Origin: Apostichopus parvimensis
Taxonomy: Eukaryota; Echinodermata; Holothuroidea; Aspidochirotida; Stichopodidae
Length of the DNA: 20,248 bases
Assembly: GCA_000934455.1 (NCBI GenBank)
Contig: KN884821.1
Location: 17,176-37,423 of the forward strand
Direction: 5' to 3'
Shown here piece after piece: positions 13,001 through 19,773 of the stretch. The translations under genes were made by a program, and so were the position numbers. The notes beneath the pieces are model-generated. The model searched no databases and was not told where the DNA came from. It was given only the letters and a program-made list of their open reading frames with translations. Numbering within the stretch: position 1 is the stretch's first letter; every line of letters begins with the position of its first letter.

Positions 13001-16000
13001 ATATTTTCATGACCATTATCGGAAATATTTTAAACATGCAAAGCTTTTGATTTAAATTAATGCTGGAGATCGAGATAGTGTCATGTTCATACCTGTAACT
13101 GATGAAATGTTTCTCAATCAGCTGAGGGTGGAGCTATTCACTGAGACTCATTTATGTTTCCACTACATAGTTCACTTTTAAAGTGGATGTGGCTATCTTT
13201 AACCGATCATCAGGTGAAAAGTACAGGGCGTACTTGTTTATTCACCCGATCACAGTCCGTGAGCTGAGAGACTCATGAAGTCACAGAGTAAAGTATTTCT
13301 GTATATGCATCCCTTCTAAACAGTCGAATCGATATAAGTGTTCAGATAGCACTATACTATCCTAGTGTGGTGTAGGAAAGACAAAAGAGCGTAACAACGG
13401 CAATTTAAATATACTTTGCCAAATAAGCAGTTGATGGGGTATTGTGAGGTCGTTGAAGCCATCTCCAGTGTTCGCTAAATAAGCATTTTTCAATAGGCAT
13501 ATTCAACCAACAATCTGGTAAATAAGCACCCCTTATTTAACGGACGATTTTGTGAATAGCCATCAATGCGTCGCTTTTTCAACAGTAAATGGTTAAGACC
13601 GCCATCCTGATTGAACCGACGATCCAGACCCATAAACTGAGATACTAACAACATGGCTGAAATAATCTTGTTCACGTTGAGATCACTGTATATATTGCTC
13701 TACTACGATCGGGTATATTGCTCCCACCTTTAAGCTTACCTTTGTTTGTGATAGGCCGCAATAGTTGGCTACTTCTGTCATCCATGTCTCCGTAACTATC
13801 ATGCCCTGAGGAGCACCAAACCCACGAAATGCAGTGGTAGACGGTATGTTGGTTTTACAACAGTGTCCTGTCAACTTAAAATTTGGTAGTTTGTAGGCAT
13901 TGTCAGCATTTTTGCACGCCACATTAACCACCTTAGAGAGTGAGAGAGAGAAAACGACAAATTATGACCCTTTTGATTTGTGATTGAAAATTGGTGCATT
14001 CACATATGCATTATGGGAATGGCACAATAGATATCACTAGAGCTTGTACAATCAGGTTTATGTTCGTAGATAGTTAGAAATGTTCCCATCCACAATAGTG
14101 AATGCGGGATCTAAAGTTGGGCTAAACTTTAAATAGAGGATAGGAGATCAGAAAATGGAAAAAGTTCCTATTATATGAAATTCCTTATGGAAATTTTACG
14201 AAAACCTGATGAAAACAACATGTCAGCTAGCCTATCCAGTTAAAACTATACCTTTCGTAAAATTCTACAAGCTTTACCCCAACATTTGCTTGACGATTGT
14301 GTGCGTAAGTTACTGGGGAAATTATATGGATTGTGATACCTTTTACGAGCAAAAGAATCTTGTCAGGATATTGCGTTCCACTGCAGTTAGTCAATAGGTT
14401 GGACCTTTAGCTTAATTAATGAGTAGAAATATATATACTACTCACTGCCGGGGTAAAGTCGAAGCTATGCCCACCGTTAGCGTAGTAATGAACTTCAGCA
14501 GCTTCAATTTTGCCTTCTTTTGTAAACCCAATTTTGTATTTTGCCAAGAAGGGATGTCTGGTTCCTGAGCTGAGCATGTCCTCGCTTCTGTCAAGAACAA
14601 GTCTCACAGGCCTCTTGGATCTAAATTTCCAAAAAAAATAGTTAGGTATAAAACACTATGGTTAGTTTTTTTTTTAGCTTTTTTTTCCTATTTATTGTAA
14701 TCACACGGAGGTGGAAATTATGGCAATTTTATCTTCAAACGTCTACTGTTACTTTTATATTCTCAAAATCTCGACAATCTTTGTTTTAATATGGGTACTT
14801 TCTATACCAAATATTGACTAAGTTTAAAGCAACCTCTCTATCACACTTTAGAAATGTTTACTTTATATCGACATTTAGACAAATTCCTCGAAATGTTGAC
14901 TTTTTGTCATCAATTATTCCTAACATTCCGACTTTGTACAAACTTTTTGACTATTTTGTCTCAATATCTTGAAGCATTTCTCTCATTCTTTTTTCTGGAA
15001 ATAGCACGTCACATTTTCGAGGAATAAATTTACCTAGCTCTCGATGCAACTGTGAACATTTTTATTGCAGTAGTTATAGGTTGAATTTATGGCGAATTGA
15101 TAAGTTTCTTTCAAATATGCTTAATCTCTCGAACGTTTCTTGAATGAATTTAGCCCTTCATGCTAAATCGAATGACATCTGATCCTCATTGCAGGAATAA
15201 ATGTTAATGCTTAGCCATGGTTAATATATATATTCCAATATGTAGAAATAAATGTTTTTTTGAACGTCATGAACTACAAAGCAAGGATATCTTTGATGAT
15301 ATTCCACATAATCTGTCCTTAATGCATTGACAAAATGTTATTTGCGGTCAAAAATGTGCCATCTGAGATGTATTATATACAGGGCTTTACACTGAAAACA
15401 ATCCGTCAATTCAATATGAAGCAACTCATACAAACTATATCTATTCAAGATCCACCCCTTGATATCCTGGGTACATAAAGTTTCAAAACTTATCTTCAAG
15501 TGACCCACAATGACCTGATAACACAACAACTGTTAGTCCTAATATAAAAATGATTCCATAATATGTGCTACCCCTTGATTCTAGTTGACAGATCATCTCT
15601 TTTGTTAGAAGTAACTATGATTAAAGACAGCATTTTCGATGAAATGTTGTTATACTTACTTGTTCGCTGCGACCGCCGCTAAAGCAGCGTAAAAGCAAGA
15701 CTTGCTCTCTTTGCCTCCAAACGCTCCTCCCATTCTCTTGCATCTAGCCACCACACGGTTACTTGGGATTCCCAGAGCCGAGGCTACAGCAAACTATAGT
15801 AATGTAAAATAAACAAAATATCATTCCTTGTCACAATGGAGTTCTACTATTCATAAAGCTACTTTTCAGTTTGCAAATAATTACATTTTTTGAAGATCTT
15901 CATGTTGTACTCTGATTGCTAGATTTCAATTCTTGTAAAATGACAACATGTGTTGTATTATATGCTAATGTTGGGTGTATATTTAGAGTGACTCCCGCAT

Positions 16001-19000
16001 CATCACGCCAACTATTTTATTCTTTAATTTGATTTTTAACAGACAAAGAGGAACTGAAGCAACTCAAGAAAACCATTGAAGACAAAAGAAAGAGAGCTAA
16101 AGTACATCAACAGAAAATGGACAAAATAGCAAGATACATCGGTAAACATTGTTAGCAATGATGTCTTGTTCCAGCCTAGATCATTCGTCACCCAGTTGTC
16201 CATTTGAAATATCAGTCAGTGGTTTATTACTTAACATTTGTCATCCCCAAATGTTGATTTCATGTTATTTCAAGTAGTCAGCAAACAAGAAGTATGTAAA
16301 CAATTTGCAATTTGTGTCACTGTTCCATAGAGAAATGAGATGTGTTTTCCAAGAATCGCATAATTGTGTTGATCATATGAGGCACAGAAACTGCTTCCAT
16401 AATTGAGGAGCATTGAAAATAAGTTGTAATGTATGAAGTAAGTGTATATACACCGCAAACCTGAGTGTGACCCACATCATGTGTTTTAGATATCACTTCC
16501 ATTTCACCAAACTCCCCTTTCGGTATGGCTATGCAACACTGAGTTTCCATGTATCATGTAAGTGTAAATAAACCGCAAAAATTGGGAATGAGTAACATCT
16601 TGTGTTTTAGATATCACTTCCATTTCACCAAACTCCCCTTTCGGTATGGCTATGCAACACTGAGTTTCCATGTATCATGTAAGTGTATATAAACCGCAAA
16701 CCTGAGTATGAGCCACATCTTGTGTTGAGGATATCACTTCCATTTCACCAAACTCCCCTTTCGGTATGGCTATGCAACACTGAGTTTCCATGTAAAAATG
16801 TTCTTGTCCGCCAATCTTCATCTCTCCTTCAAGCATGTGATCAGATTCACGAAGTGCAGTCTCTGTATCTCCTACAGCGTAGTAAACAGGTTTGGTAAGA
16901 AAGCTACTCTTATTAATAGCATCCTAAACAAAGAAAGTAGTTGAACACAGTTGTACTTCGTATTATAGTCCAGTACGATTAAGTAATTTCTTGAAAATCC
17001 ATACTTTATTTCATGTCTTTTCTTCGTTGAACAGAGACCATTTGAAAACATTACAATTTCTTTACATGTTTAAAACCAAAGAGCAGAGCAATTATGAAAT
17101 TAAGCTAGAACCAGTTGACCAATTAAAATGTTACAATTCTAAAATGCAGTTTGTTTAAAAGATCCATGCACAATTGGGGCAAGAAAATCCCCTGTCCGAA
17201 GAAACTCTTCAACTTCTAACATAAATTTGAGTTTAATAAATATGTCTTCCTACATCAAATAAAATCTCACCTCAACCGTGAGAATTGCTTCTCTCTCTTC
17301 GTATTCAACTTTAACAAGCCTAGCAGCCCTTTGTGCGATGTTAACATCCTTGGCCAGTACACCAGCAATCACCTGACCGACACATTCAACCTGTCGACAT
17401 TATCACAAAAAAAATTACTTTGTAAACCTGGAAAGGAAAATTCTTCATAAATTTGTAAAAAGGAAATTTCAAAAAGTTGATCATTATAGCATAATTTTGT
17501 TTTCATATCTGACAGTTAAAGGAATTAAGTCCATGAAAAACTCAGCTCAGCAGGGCCGTGTGGGACAAACAGTTTTCCATATTTGAATAAATTGATAATA
17601 ACTTTCTAGTAGAACTCATTGTAAAACATACTCATGTCTCTTTATTAGATCTATTGGTACCTAATTAAGAAGGACTATCCCAATGCTAAATAAGAATTAA
17701 CTCCAGTTAAGCCATAATTCCTCCATAATCATATCCGATACAAAATACAACTTGAAGGACCCACCCAAAATTACCAAAACCTCTCGGTTGGACACTAGCA
17801 TTCACCAAAAGAAATAAAATAAGTTCCCATAATACCATGCCTTCTCAATATATATTGCAATATTTGACACTGACAACCGCCACTAGAAATGAAAAAGTTC
17901 CTATAATACCTTGATCTTGCCGTTTGACAAAGGCAGCCCCATTGGCAATATTCTAAGGTCCAACACGATCATGACCTCTCAATTTCACACTGACAACCGC
18001 CACTAGAAATGGAAAAGGTCCCATAATACCTTGATCTCGCCTTTGACACAGGCAGCCCCAATGGCAATATTCTAAGATCCCACAATATGATAATCTCTCA
18101 ATTTGACACTGACAACCATCACTAGAATAAAAATGGTCCCATAATACGAAGACATCTCCGATAAATAAGCAGCCACCATTAGTAATGATATAAGGTCCCA
18201 AAATATCATGATCACCCAATTTGACACAGGGAGCCATCATTAGCAATAAATAAAAAGGGCTCATAATATCATGACCACCCAATTTGACACAGGCAGCTAC
18301 CATTAGCAATAAACTAAGGTCTCATAACACCATGACCACTCCGTTTGACACAGGCAGCTAGCATTAACAATAAATTTAGGTCCCATAATACCATGACCAC
18401 TCAATTCGACAAAGCCAACTACTATTAGCAATAAACTAAGGTCCCGTAATACCATGACCACTCAATTCGACATAGGCTGCCACCATTAGCAGTAACATCT
18501 GAAAATTTGCCAATGTTTGTGATATAGTCACATAATCTAGGGTAAAGTTGACATTTATTGTAATTAACTTGGTTCAAAAATAGGATAAAGAAGATAAAGA
18601 GATAAAGAGGATAAAGAATAAATGTATTTACTTTTTTATCAGCAAACAGTTCTTCATCTACAACGATTGTTCCAAACTTATTTTCTCCAGGAACATCACT
18701 AGCAACCACTATATCAAAAACACCATTCACACTGAAAGCGTCATCCAAGTTCAGCGATCTATGTTATAAAAACAAAGAAACAAATCAATACTTTAACATT
18801 TGTATGATATATCGAGAATATTGAGAATATTGAATATATATATAATATATTTCACAGATTGGATTGGGAATGCTGGACATCTAATCCTTACTATTATTAC
18901 ACATGCGCATATTCTATATGATATGCTAACTAGAAATTGTTGGTTACCACCTGTTCCATGAGGATGGTACAGCACTGATTAAAGAATGCCTGTCAGTGTT

Positions 19001-19644
19001 TAAAATAACTTATACTATGTAAATTCTTTGATATCATGTACTGAGCAAGAAACCGCATCCGTGTAATCCATCCACTTCGTTTGTATACAGTAATTTTTGA
19101 ACAATATAACAGTTACTTAGGTGTATTTACACATTTATAATTTACAGAAAGGTCTTAAATCACTTCGTAACATAATTTTTACTGCGATTGTGAGACTGTG
19201 CTAACTTGCAAATATGGAACTGGTGAAGTTTGCATAATCCTTGATAGGATCAGTATTCCTAACTTGATGCATATAGAAGTTACGCGTCTCATTGAAATAT
19301 ACCTCTTGGCGTCCATATACTGTACTATTACATACATGTGTCCGAGTATTCATATATTTTGCATAAGGAGCATGCATTTACTTGGTGAAAACAAGATTGC
19401 AGAAACAATAGAATGACAAGAGTATCGACATATATACGGCCCCTAATCAACTTCCATATGACCAATAATTAAACCAAATTAGTCAAAATGGGCAACACAG
19501 ATGAACTTGTGTGGTCTTATAAATATTCTTTCAATTTTCGATTGATACAATATTGGAAGTGTAATAATGTTTAACAAATGGAATTAACTCACTTAATGTC
19601 TGCATGTGGTTTGCTGCTGAACACCAGTGATAGGAATAATTCCC
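853..19644 (-). CDS. XDH: Xanthine dehydrogenase/oxidase-like gene, partial, 14 internal exons
   Basis: Fourteen exons read right to left: 19644-19593, 18758-18632, 17390-17271, 16923-16702, 15793-15660, 14620-14446, 13931-13740, 12139-11994, 11225-11144, 6666-6442, 5155-5081, 4238-4186, 3206-3026, 1041-853. They total 1973 nt (about 657 codons) in one uninterrupted frame, with GT/AG borders and compatible phases at all 13 joins. Compared by memory with vertebrate XDH (about 1333 aa) they correspond to roughly residues 620-1258, the molybdenum-cofactor half. The family hydroxylates purines or aldehydes at a Mo centre and passes electrons through 2Fe-2S clusters to FAD; those domains are outside the window. 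Recognisable motifs include [54 protein letters not shown] and [10 protein letters not shown]. The start codon, promoter, stop and polyA site are not in the window. It could be an XDH or a diverged AOX-like paralogue; family membership is certain, substrate is not. Confidence 0.95.
1291..1410. repeat. Short tandem repeat, about 37-bp unit, three copies
   Basis: The core GCCATAGAAATATTAAACCAT occurs three times with slightly varied linkers (ATGGAACGTTAAGAT, GAAAGGTAACAA, GTAACATTAAGAT, GGAACGTGAAGAT). It lies in the intron between exons 14 and 13 and appears non-coding. Confidence 0.8.
1411..2406. other. Intron sequence, nothing recognised
   Basis: About 1 kb of AT-rich intron between the short repeat and the 44-bp minisatellite. 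No family-like ORF, tRNA or clear transposon end was seen on either strand. Confidence 0.5.
2411..2865. repeat. 44-bp minisatellite, about 11 degenerate copies
   Basis: The motif CCCACTACCATGGATGGAT recurs near 2424, 2468, 2511, 2555, 2598, 2642, 2686, 2730, 2784, 2828 and 2853. Spacing is 43-44 bp, except for one step lengthened by about 10 bp and a shortened last unit. Between these anchors comes GACAGATAATGAATATTTATCTTA-like sequence. Copies differ by scattered substitutions, so the array is not freshly expanded. It lies in the intron between exons 14 and 13. Confidence 0.9.
3026..3206 (-). CDS. XDH: XDH-like exon 13 ([16 protein letters not shown])
   Basis: 181 nt. The first G completes GC|G (Ala); the exon ends in phase 0 at CAG|GTAGGA. 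It encodes [20 protein letters not shown], then [17 protein letters not shown], and ends [20 protein letters not shown]. This is one of the best conserved stretches of XDH and AOX. It is flanked in both introns by minisatellites of nearly equal period (44 bp and 43 bp). Confidence 0.96.
3375..3685. repeat. 43-bp minisatellite, seven copies
   Basis: The unit contains TGATCTATGTATATTGAATGG followed by TCAATCAAACATAATTTAGT. The GATCT anchor occurs at 3385, 3428, 3471, 3514 and 3557 with exact 43-bp spacing; two more diverged units follow. The left copies are closest to each other and the right ones more degenerate. It lies in the intron between exons 13 and 12. Confidence 0.92.
3686..4185. other. 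Intron sequence with a C-run and AAT repeats
   Basis: Contains a poly-C run at about 3813-3828 and an AATAAT/TTAATAATAATTAAT microsatellite near 4022-4050. No coding or RNA gene was recognised. Confidence 0.5.
4186..4238 (-). CDS. XDH: XDH-like exon 12 (SLSATGYY)
   Basis: 53 nt. It starts in phase 0 after CTATAG and ends in phase 2 (GC|GTAAGT). It encodes [17 protein letters not shown] plus two bases of an Ala codon finished in exon 13. The vertebrate equivalent is VxxAYxxxVSLSATGFYR/K. The residue after YY is therefore Ala instead of Arg or Lys. It was found by homology because it is too short for ORF prediction. Confidence 0.9.
4490..4650 (-). mobile_element. Penelope-like element 3' fragment with hammerhead-like motif
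   Basis: On the minus strand the segment around 4501-4545 reads GGCCTTTGAAGAAGATCC, TGCTA, GGATCGAAACGTCAGGCC. This resembles the ribozyme-like motif that I associate with Penelope-like retroelement repeats. A translated frame across it gives [14 protein letters not shown], an incidental reading often seen when such elements are translated. No reverse transcriptase or GIY-YIG domain is present, so it is a short relic or solo repeat in the intron between exons 12 and 11, in the same orientation as the host gene. Exact element ends were not determined. Confidence 0.6.
4502..4542 (-). ncRNA. Hammerhead-ribozyme-like fold
   Basis: Read on the minus strand: outer stem TTGGCC/GGCCAA, core half TTGAAGA, one extra A, stem GATCC-TGCTA-GGATC, then GAAA and CGTC. 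The hammerhead consensus is CUGANGA, stem II, GAAA, with cleavage after a UH. The first core base is T rather than C and there is one extra base before stem II. Activity is therefore doubtful although the fold is clear. Confidence 0.5.
4660..5080. other. Intron with a direct repeat CGGTCACACGTA
   Basis: The 12-mer CGGTCACACGTA occurs near 4673 and 4751, with related CGACCAT/TCGGACGAT motifs around it. This could be an end of a small DNA transposon, but no matching inverted terminal repeat was identified. The rest, up to exon 11, is unremarkable. Confidence 0.3.
5081..5155 (-). CDS. XDH: XDH-like exon 11
   Basis: 75 nt, 25 codons, phase 0 both ends; acceptor CAACAG, donor GTGAGA. It encodes [18 protein letters not shown] followed by TASWEVW. 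This matches the EACQTILKRLEPxKKKNPxxxWExW segment of mammalian XDH. It was found by filling the gap between exons 10 and 12, because it has no in-frame ATG. Confidence 0.92.
5156..6441. other. Intron between exons 11 and 10, nothing recognised
   Basis: About 1.3 kb. Includes a short CA run near 5369-5379. Plus-strand and minus-strand open frames here (5528-5788, 5870-6082) show no family motif, and I treat them as chance. Confidence 0.5.
6442..6666 (-). CDS. XDH: XDH-like exon 10 ([18 protein letters not shown])
   Basis: 225 nt, 75 codons, phase 0 both ends; acceptor CGAAAG, donor GTAAAC. It encodes [19 protein letters not shown], then [20 protein letters not shown] and [13 protein letters not shown], ending SDLNGMAVK. 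These are among the most conserved blocks of the family. TEMGQG and NTSPTAAS follow XDH rather than the IEMGQG and NANISGGS versions of human AOX1. The upstream intron (6667-11143) is the largest in the window because it contains a retroelement relic. Confidence 0.96.
6667..7400. other. Intron 9-10, left part, low-complexity repeats
   Basis: The stretch 6890-7300 has loosely repeated phrases (GGTCCCAAAA, AGAATGTGTCC, CAAAATAGGCCCA and ATTGCAATGTAAA-like) and looks like decayed repetitive DNA. No coding similarity was found. It may belong to the flank of the retroelement relic that follows, but I could not identify an LTR boundary. Confidence 0.4.
7480..8780 (+). pseudogene. Decayed gag-protease region of a Ty3/gypsy-type LTR retroelement
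   Basis: Plus strand, antisense to the host gene. Pieces of one polyprotein appear in successive frames: a capsid-like part with [12 protein letters not shown] and [10 protein letters not shown] (7485-7595); then [20 protein letters not shown] (7810-7870); [20 protein letters not shown] (from about 7966); a CCHC zinc knuckle (8277-8318); and an aspartic-protease motif [10 protein letters not shown] (from 8545) with [13 protein letters not shown] near 8655-8692. At least four frame changes and an in-frame TAA near 8212 separate them. No reverse transcriptase or integrase was seen, so the element is truncated. It is an inactive copy inside the 6667-11143 intron. LTRs were not found. Confidence 0.85.
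8277..8318 (+). other. CCHC zinc knuckle remnant in the gag relic
   Basis: Translates as [14 protein letters not shown], an exact C-x2-C-x4-H-x4-C retroviral-type zinc knuckle, followed by a basic stretch [10 protein letters not shown] and a TAG stop. It binds nucleic acid in intact Gag proteins. Here it lies in a different frame from the capsid piece and the protease piece on either side. Confidence 0.85.
8781..11143. other. Intron 9-10, right part, no gene recognised
   Basis: About 2.4 kb after the protease relic. I see an 18-bp perfect palindrome at 9955-9972, a run of G near 10842-10857, and repeated CAGAGTTCC phrases near 10345-10395. The frame at 8771-8980 is Cys-rich but shows no family motif; it may be the rest of the retroelement. 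No exon of the host gene is expected here, because exons 9 and 10 join in phase. Confidence 0.45.
11144..11225 (-). CDS. XDH: XDH-like exon 9 ([10 protein letters not shown], substrate-channel loop)
   Basis: 82 nt, too short and without ATG. I found it by searching for the segment missing between exons 8 and 10. The first G completes AG|G (Arg); then come [27 protein letters not shown] and donor GTAAGA in phase 0. The vertebrate equivalent is [24 protein letters not shown]. Between SF and FLNQ this protein has SGAAEI where XDH has TVP, so the loop equivalent to bovine Phe1009-Thr1010-Val1011 is three residues longer and different in composition. Acceptor AAATAG. Confidence 0.9.
11226..11993. 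other. Intron between exons 9 and 8
   Basis: About 770 bp. The part 11765-11960 repeats short phrases such as CAATACCTG and CATCGA, with degenerate units. No gene was recognised. Confidence 0.45.
11994..12139 (-). CDS. XDH: XDH-like exon 8 (SEGDLTH segment)
   Basis: 146 nt. It starts in phase 0 after TTGCAG and ends in phase 2, AATAG|GTATTG. It encodes [20 protein letters not shown], then [16 protein letters not shown] and VDQFNR. It matches VRRKNMYKEGDLTHFNQKL, RCWDECL and KSEVDKFNK of XDH. Joined to exon 9 it lacks the two or three residues (EN/C) found before WKKRG in vertebrate XDH. An overlapping plus-strand frame (11705-12016) is antisense noise. Confidence 0.93.
12140..13739. other. 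Intron between exons 8 and 7
   Basis: About 1.6 kb. The segment 13420-13680 looks like a dispersed repeat: a frame on the minus strand contains [19 protein letters not shown], and the wording AAATAAGCA recurs. I could not assign it to a known element. The rest shows nothing recognisable. Confidence 0.35.
13740..13931 (-). CDS. XDH: XDH-like exon 7 (AFRGFG; Arg880 equivalent is Val)
   Basis: 192 nt, 64 codons, phase 0 both ends; acceptor CTAAG after a CT-rich tract, donor GTAAGC. It begins [18 protein letters not shown], continues with [20 protein letters not shown], and ends [15 protein letters not shown] contains the equivalent of bovine Phe914, which stacks on the substrate. Aligned on DNAYKLPN, the fourth residue (Val) falls at the position of bovine Arg880, which is Met in vertebrate aldehyde oxidases. 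Confidence 0.95.
13932..14445. other. Intron between exons 7 and 6, nothing recognised
   Basis: About 510 bp of AT-rich sequence. A short CT-rich tract (read on the minus strand) next to 13932 forms the polypyrimidine tract of exon 7. Confidence 0.5.
14446..14620 (-). CDS. XDH: XDH-like exon 6 (RPVR-LDRxEDML-RHPF)
   Basis: 175 nt. The first A completes the split Lys codon; the exon ends in phase 0 with donor GTGAGT. It encodes [20 protein letters not shown], then [18 protein letters not shown], and ends [10 protein letters not shown]. This corresponds to [22 protein letters not shown] in XDH, a strongly conserved core of the molybdopterin-binding domain. The acceptor is AATTTAG, preceded by a run of T. 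Confidence 0.95.
14621..15659. other. Intron between exons 6 and 5, nothing recognised
   Basis: About 1 kb, very AT-rich, with T and A runs near 14630-14695. No coding or RNA gene was seen on either strand. Confidence 0.5.
15660..15793 (-). CDS. XDH: XDH-like exon 5 (GGAFGGKE, Mo-pterin loop and Glu802 equivalent)
   Basis: 134 nt. It starts in phase 0 after CTATAG and ends in phase 2 (AA|GTAAGT). It encodes [20 protein letters not shown], then [13 protein letters not shown] and AALAAVAAN. The family motif is GGGFGGKE; the third Gly is Ala here. The Glu of GGKE is the equivalent of bovine Glu802, a substrate-binding residue of xanthine dehydrogenases that is usually Val in vertebrate aldehyde oxidases. 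Here it is retained. Confidence 0.95.
16043..16141 (+). other. Exon-like lysine-rich coiled-coil segment on the plus strand
   Basis: Preceded by TTTGATTTTTAACAG, a good acceptor, and followed by GTAAAC, a plausible donor. The open frame between encodes [18 protein letters not shown], then [14 protein letters not shown]: 32 residues, strongly helical and basic. If not spliced it stops five codons later (GKHC then TAG), so it could also be a terminal exon. The frame has no ATG before KMDK. It lies inside the intron between exons 5 and 4, on the opposite strand to the host gene. I do not recognise the protein. It may be an exon of a nested gene, an exon of a captured pseudogene, or a transposon fragment. 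Confidence 0.35.
16441..16794 (-). repeat. Three tandem copies of the 3' half of exon 4, about 120 bp each
   Basis: Units 16441-16560, 16561-16681 and 16682-16794. Each holds the coding stretch from [21 protein letters not shown] to the exon end plus about 20 bp of following intron. The right unit is the 3' end of the real exon. A block of about 65 bp is identical in all three, whereas the last 35 coding bases differ: they end [10 protein letters not shown] in the right copy, [10 protein letters not shown] in the middle and [10 protein letters not shown] in the left. The left copy keeps the CAG|GTTTGC donor; the middle one has CAATTTTTGC and has lost it. Neither extra copy has a convincing acceptor. 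Confidence 0.93.
16702..16923 (-). CDS. XDH: XDH-like exon 4 (Mo-site Gln in [10 protein letters not shown])
   Basis: 222 nt, 74 codons, phase 0 at both ends; acceptor TTTAG, donor GTTTGC (a weak but plausible donor). It encodes DAINKSSF, a linker, then [15 protein letters not shown] and [19 protein letters not shown], ending AHTQ. The Gln of IGGQEH corresponds to bovine Gln767 next to the molybdenum ligand. The 3' half of this exon is repeated twice in the downstream intron (16441-16681). This copy is the real one because only it has the upstream half and an acceptor. Confidence 0.95.
17271..17390 (-). CDS. XDH: XDH-like exon 3 (a/b hammerhead)
   Basis: 120 nt, 40 codons, phase 0 at both ends. 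It reads [15 protein letters not shown] and then [20 protein letters not shown]. This matches the VTCVGHIIGAVVADT and QRAAQGVKITYEELPAI region of vertebrate XDH. Acceptor CGACAG, donor GTGAGA. It completes most of the hammerhead domain before the molybdopterin-binding domain. Confidence 0.95.
17391..17825. other. Intron 2-3, part without repeat
   Basis: About 430 bp between exon 3 and the 61-bp minisatellite, AT-rich, nothing recognised. Confidence 0.5.
17826..18500. repeat. 61-bp minisatellite, about 11 copies
   Basis: The anchor GGTCCCATAATACCATGACC and variants recur near 17826, 17900, 17962, 18020, 18079, 18137, 18196, 18260, 18321, 18381 and 18443. Between anchors comes CAATTTGACACAGGCAGC, then CACCATTAGCAATAAACTAA. 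The right-hand units are the most alike, and the left ones are diverged and of uneven length. Long open frames across it (17953-18309, the left part of 18425-18748) are products of the repetition. It lies in the intron between exons 3 and 2. Confidence 0.93.
18582..18622. repeat. GATAAAG microsatellite
   Basis: Imperfect repeats of GATAAAGA about 10 bp left of the donor of exon 2, that is, inside the intron just after the splice site. Confidence 0.75.
18632..18758 (-). CDS. XDH: XDH-like exon 2 (a/b hammerhead)
   Basis: 127 nt; the first A completes AA|A (Lys) from the previous exon. It encodes 42 residues that include [17 protein letters not shown] and DEELFADKK. The segment ASDVPGxN aligns with SADDVPGSN of XDH, and ELFADK with the VFAKDK region. 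Acceptor ACATAG, donor GTAAAT. It sits about 130 bp from the end of the 61-bp minisatellite in the downstream intron. Confidence 0.92.
18759..19592. other. Intron between exons 2 and 1, nothing recognised
   Basis: About 830 bp, AT-rich, with a TA-rich run near 18825-18850. Open frames at 18793-18975 and 19198-19416 show no family motif. Confidence 0.5.
19593..19644 (-). CDS. XDH: XDH-like exon 1 of those visible
   Basis: The acceptor is CACAG before 19644 and the donor GTGAGT follows 19593. The exon starts with two bases completing a codon (phase 1), then encodes [16 protein letters not shown] and ends with AA, the first two bases of a Lys codon finished in the next exon. This matches the start of the a/b hammerhead domain, equivalent to the ELxLxLVxSxxAHAKI strand of vertebrate XDH. 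The preceding exon is beyond the right edge. The retroelement tail at 19770-20248 sits in the intron between them. Confidence 0.87.
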
Positions 19645-19773
19645 CTGTGAATAATAAAAATGTGAACAATAAATACATGTATATACGGTATATTATGAAT
19701 AAAGCAGAGAAAAAAAATATGACACACATTTGACAAGTAAGGAGTATTTTCTAATACAGTACTCCTGTATATT

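Noticed and set aside
16683-16898. Plus-strand 71-codon frame over exon 4
   Set aside because: It is the complement of a strongly conserved XDH exon; nothing supports translation on that strand.
17953-18748. Long minus-strand open frames in the satellite (118 and 107 codons)
   Set aside because: The 118-codon frame and the C-terminal part of the 107-codon frame arise from the 61-bp repeats or intron. Only the part at 18632-18748 belongs to exon 2.
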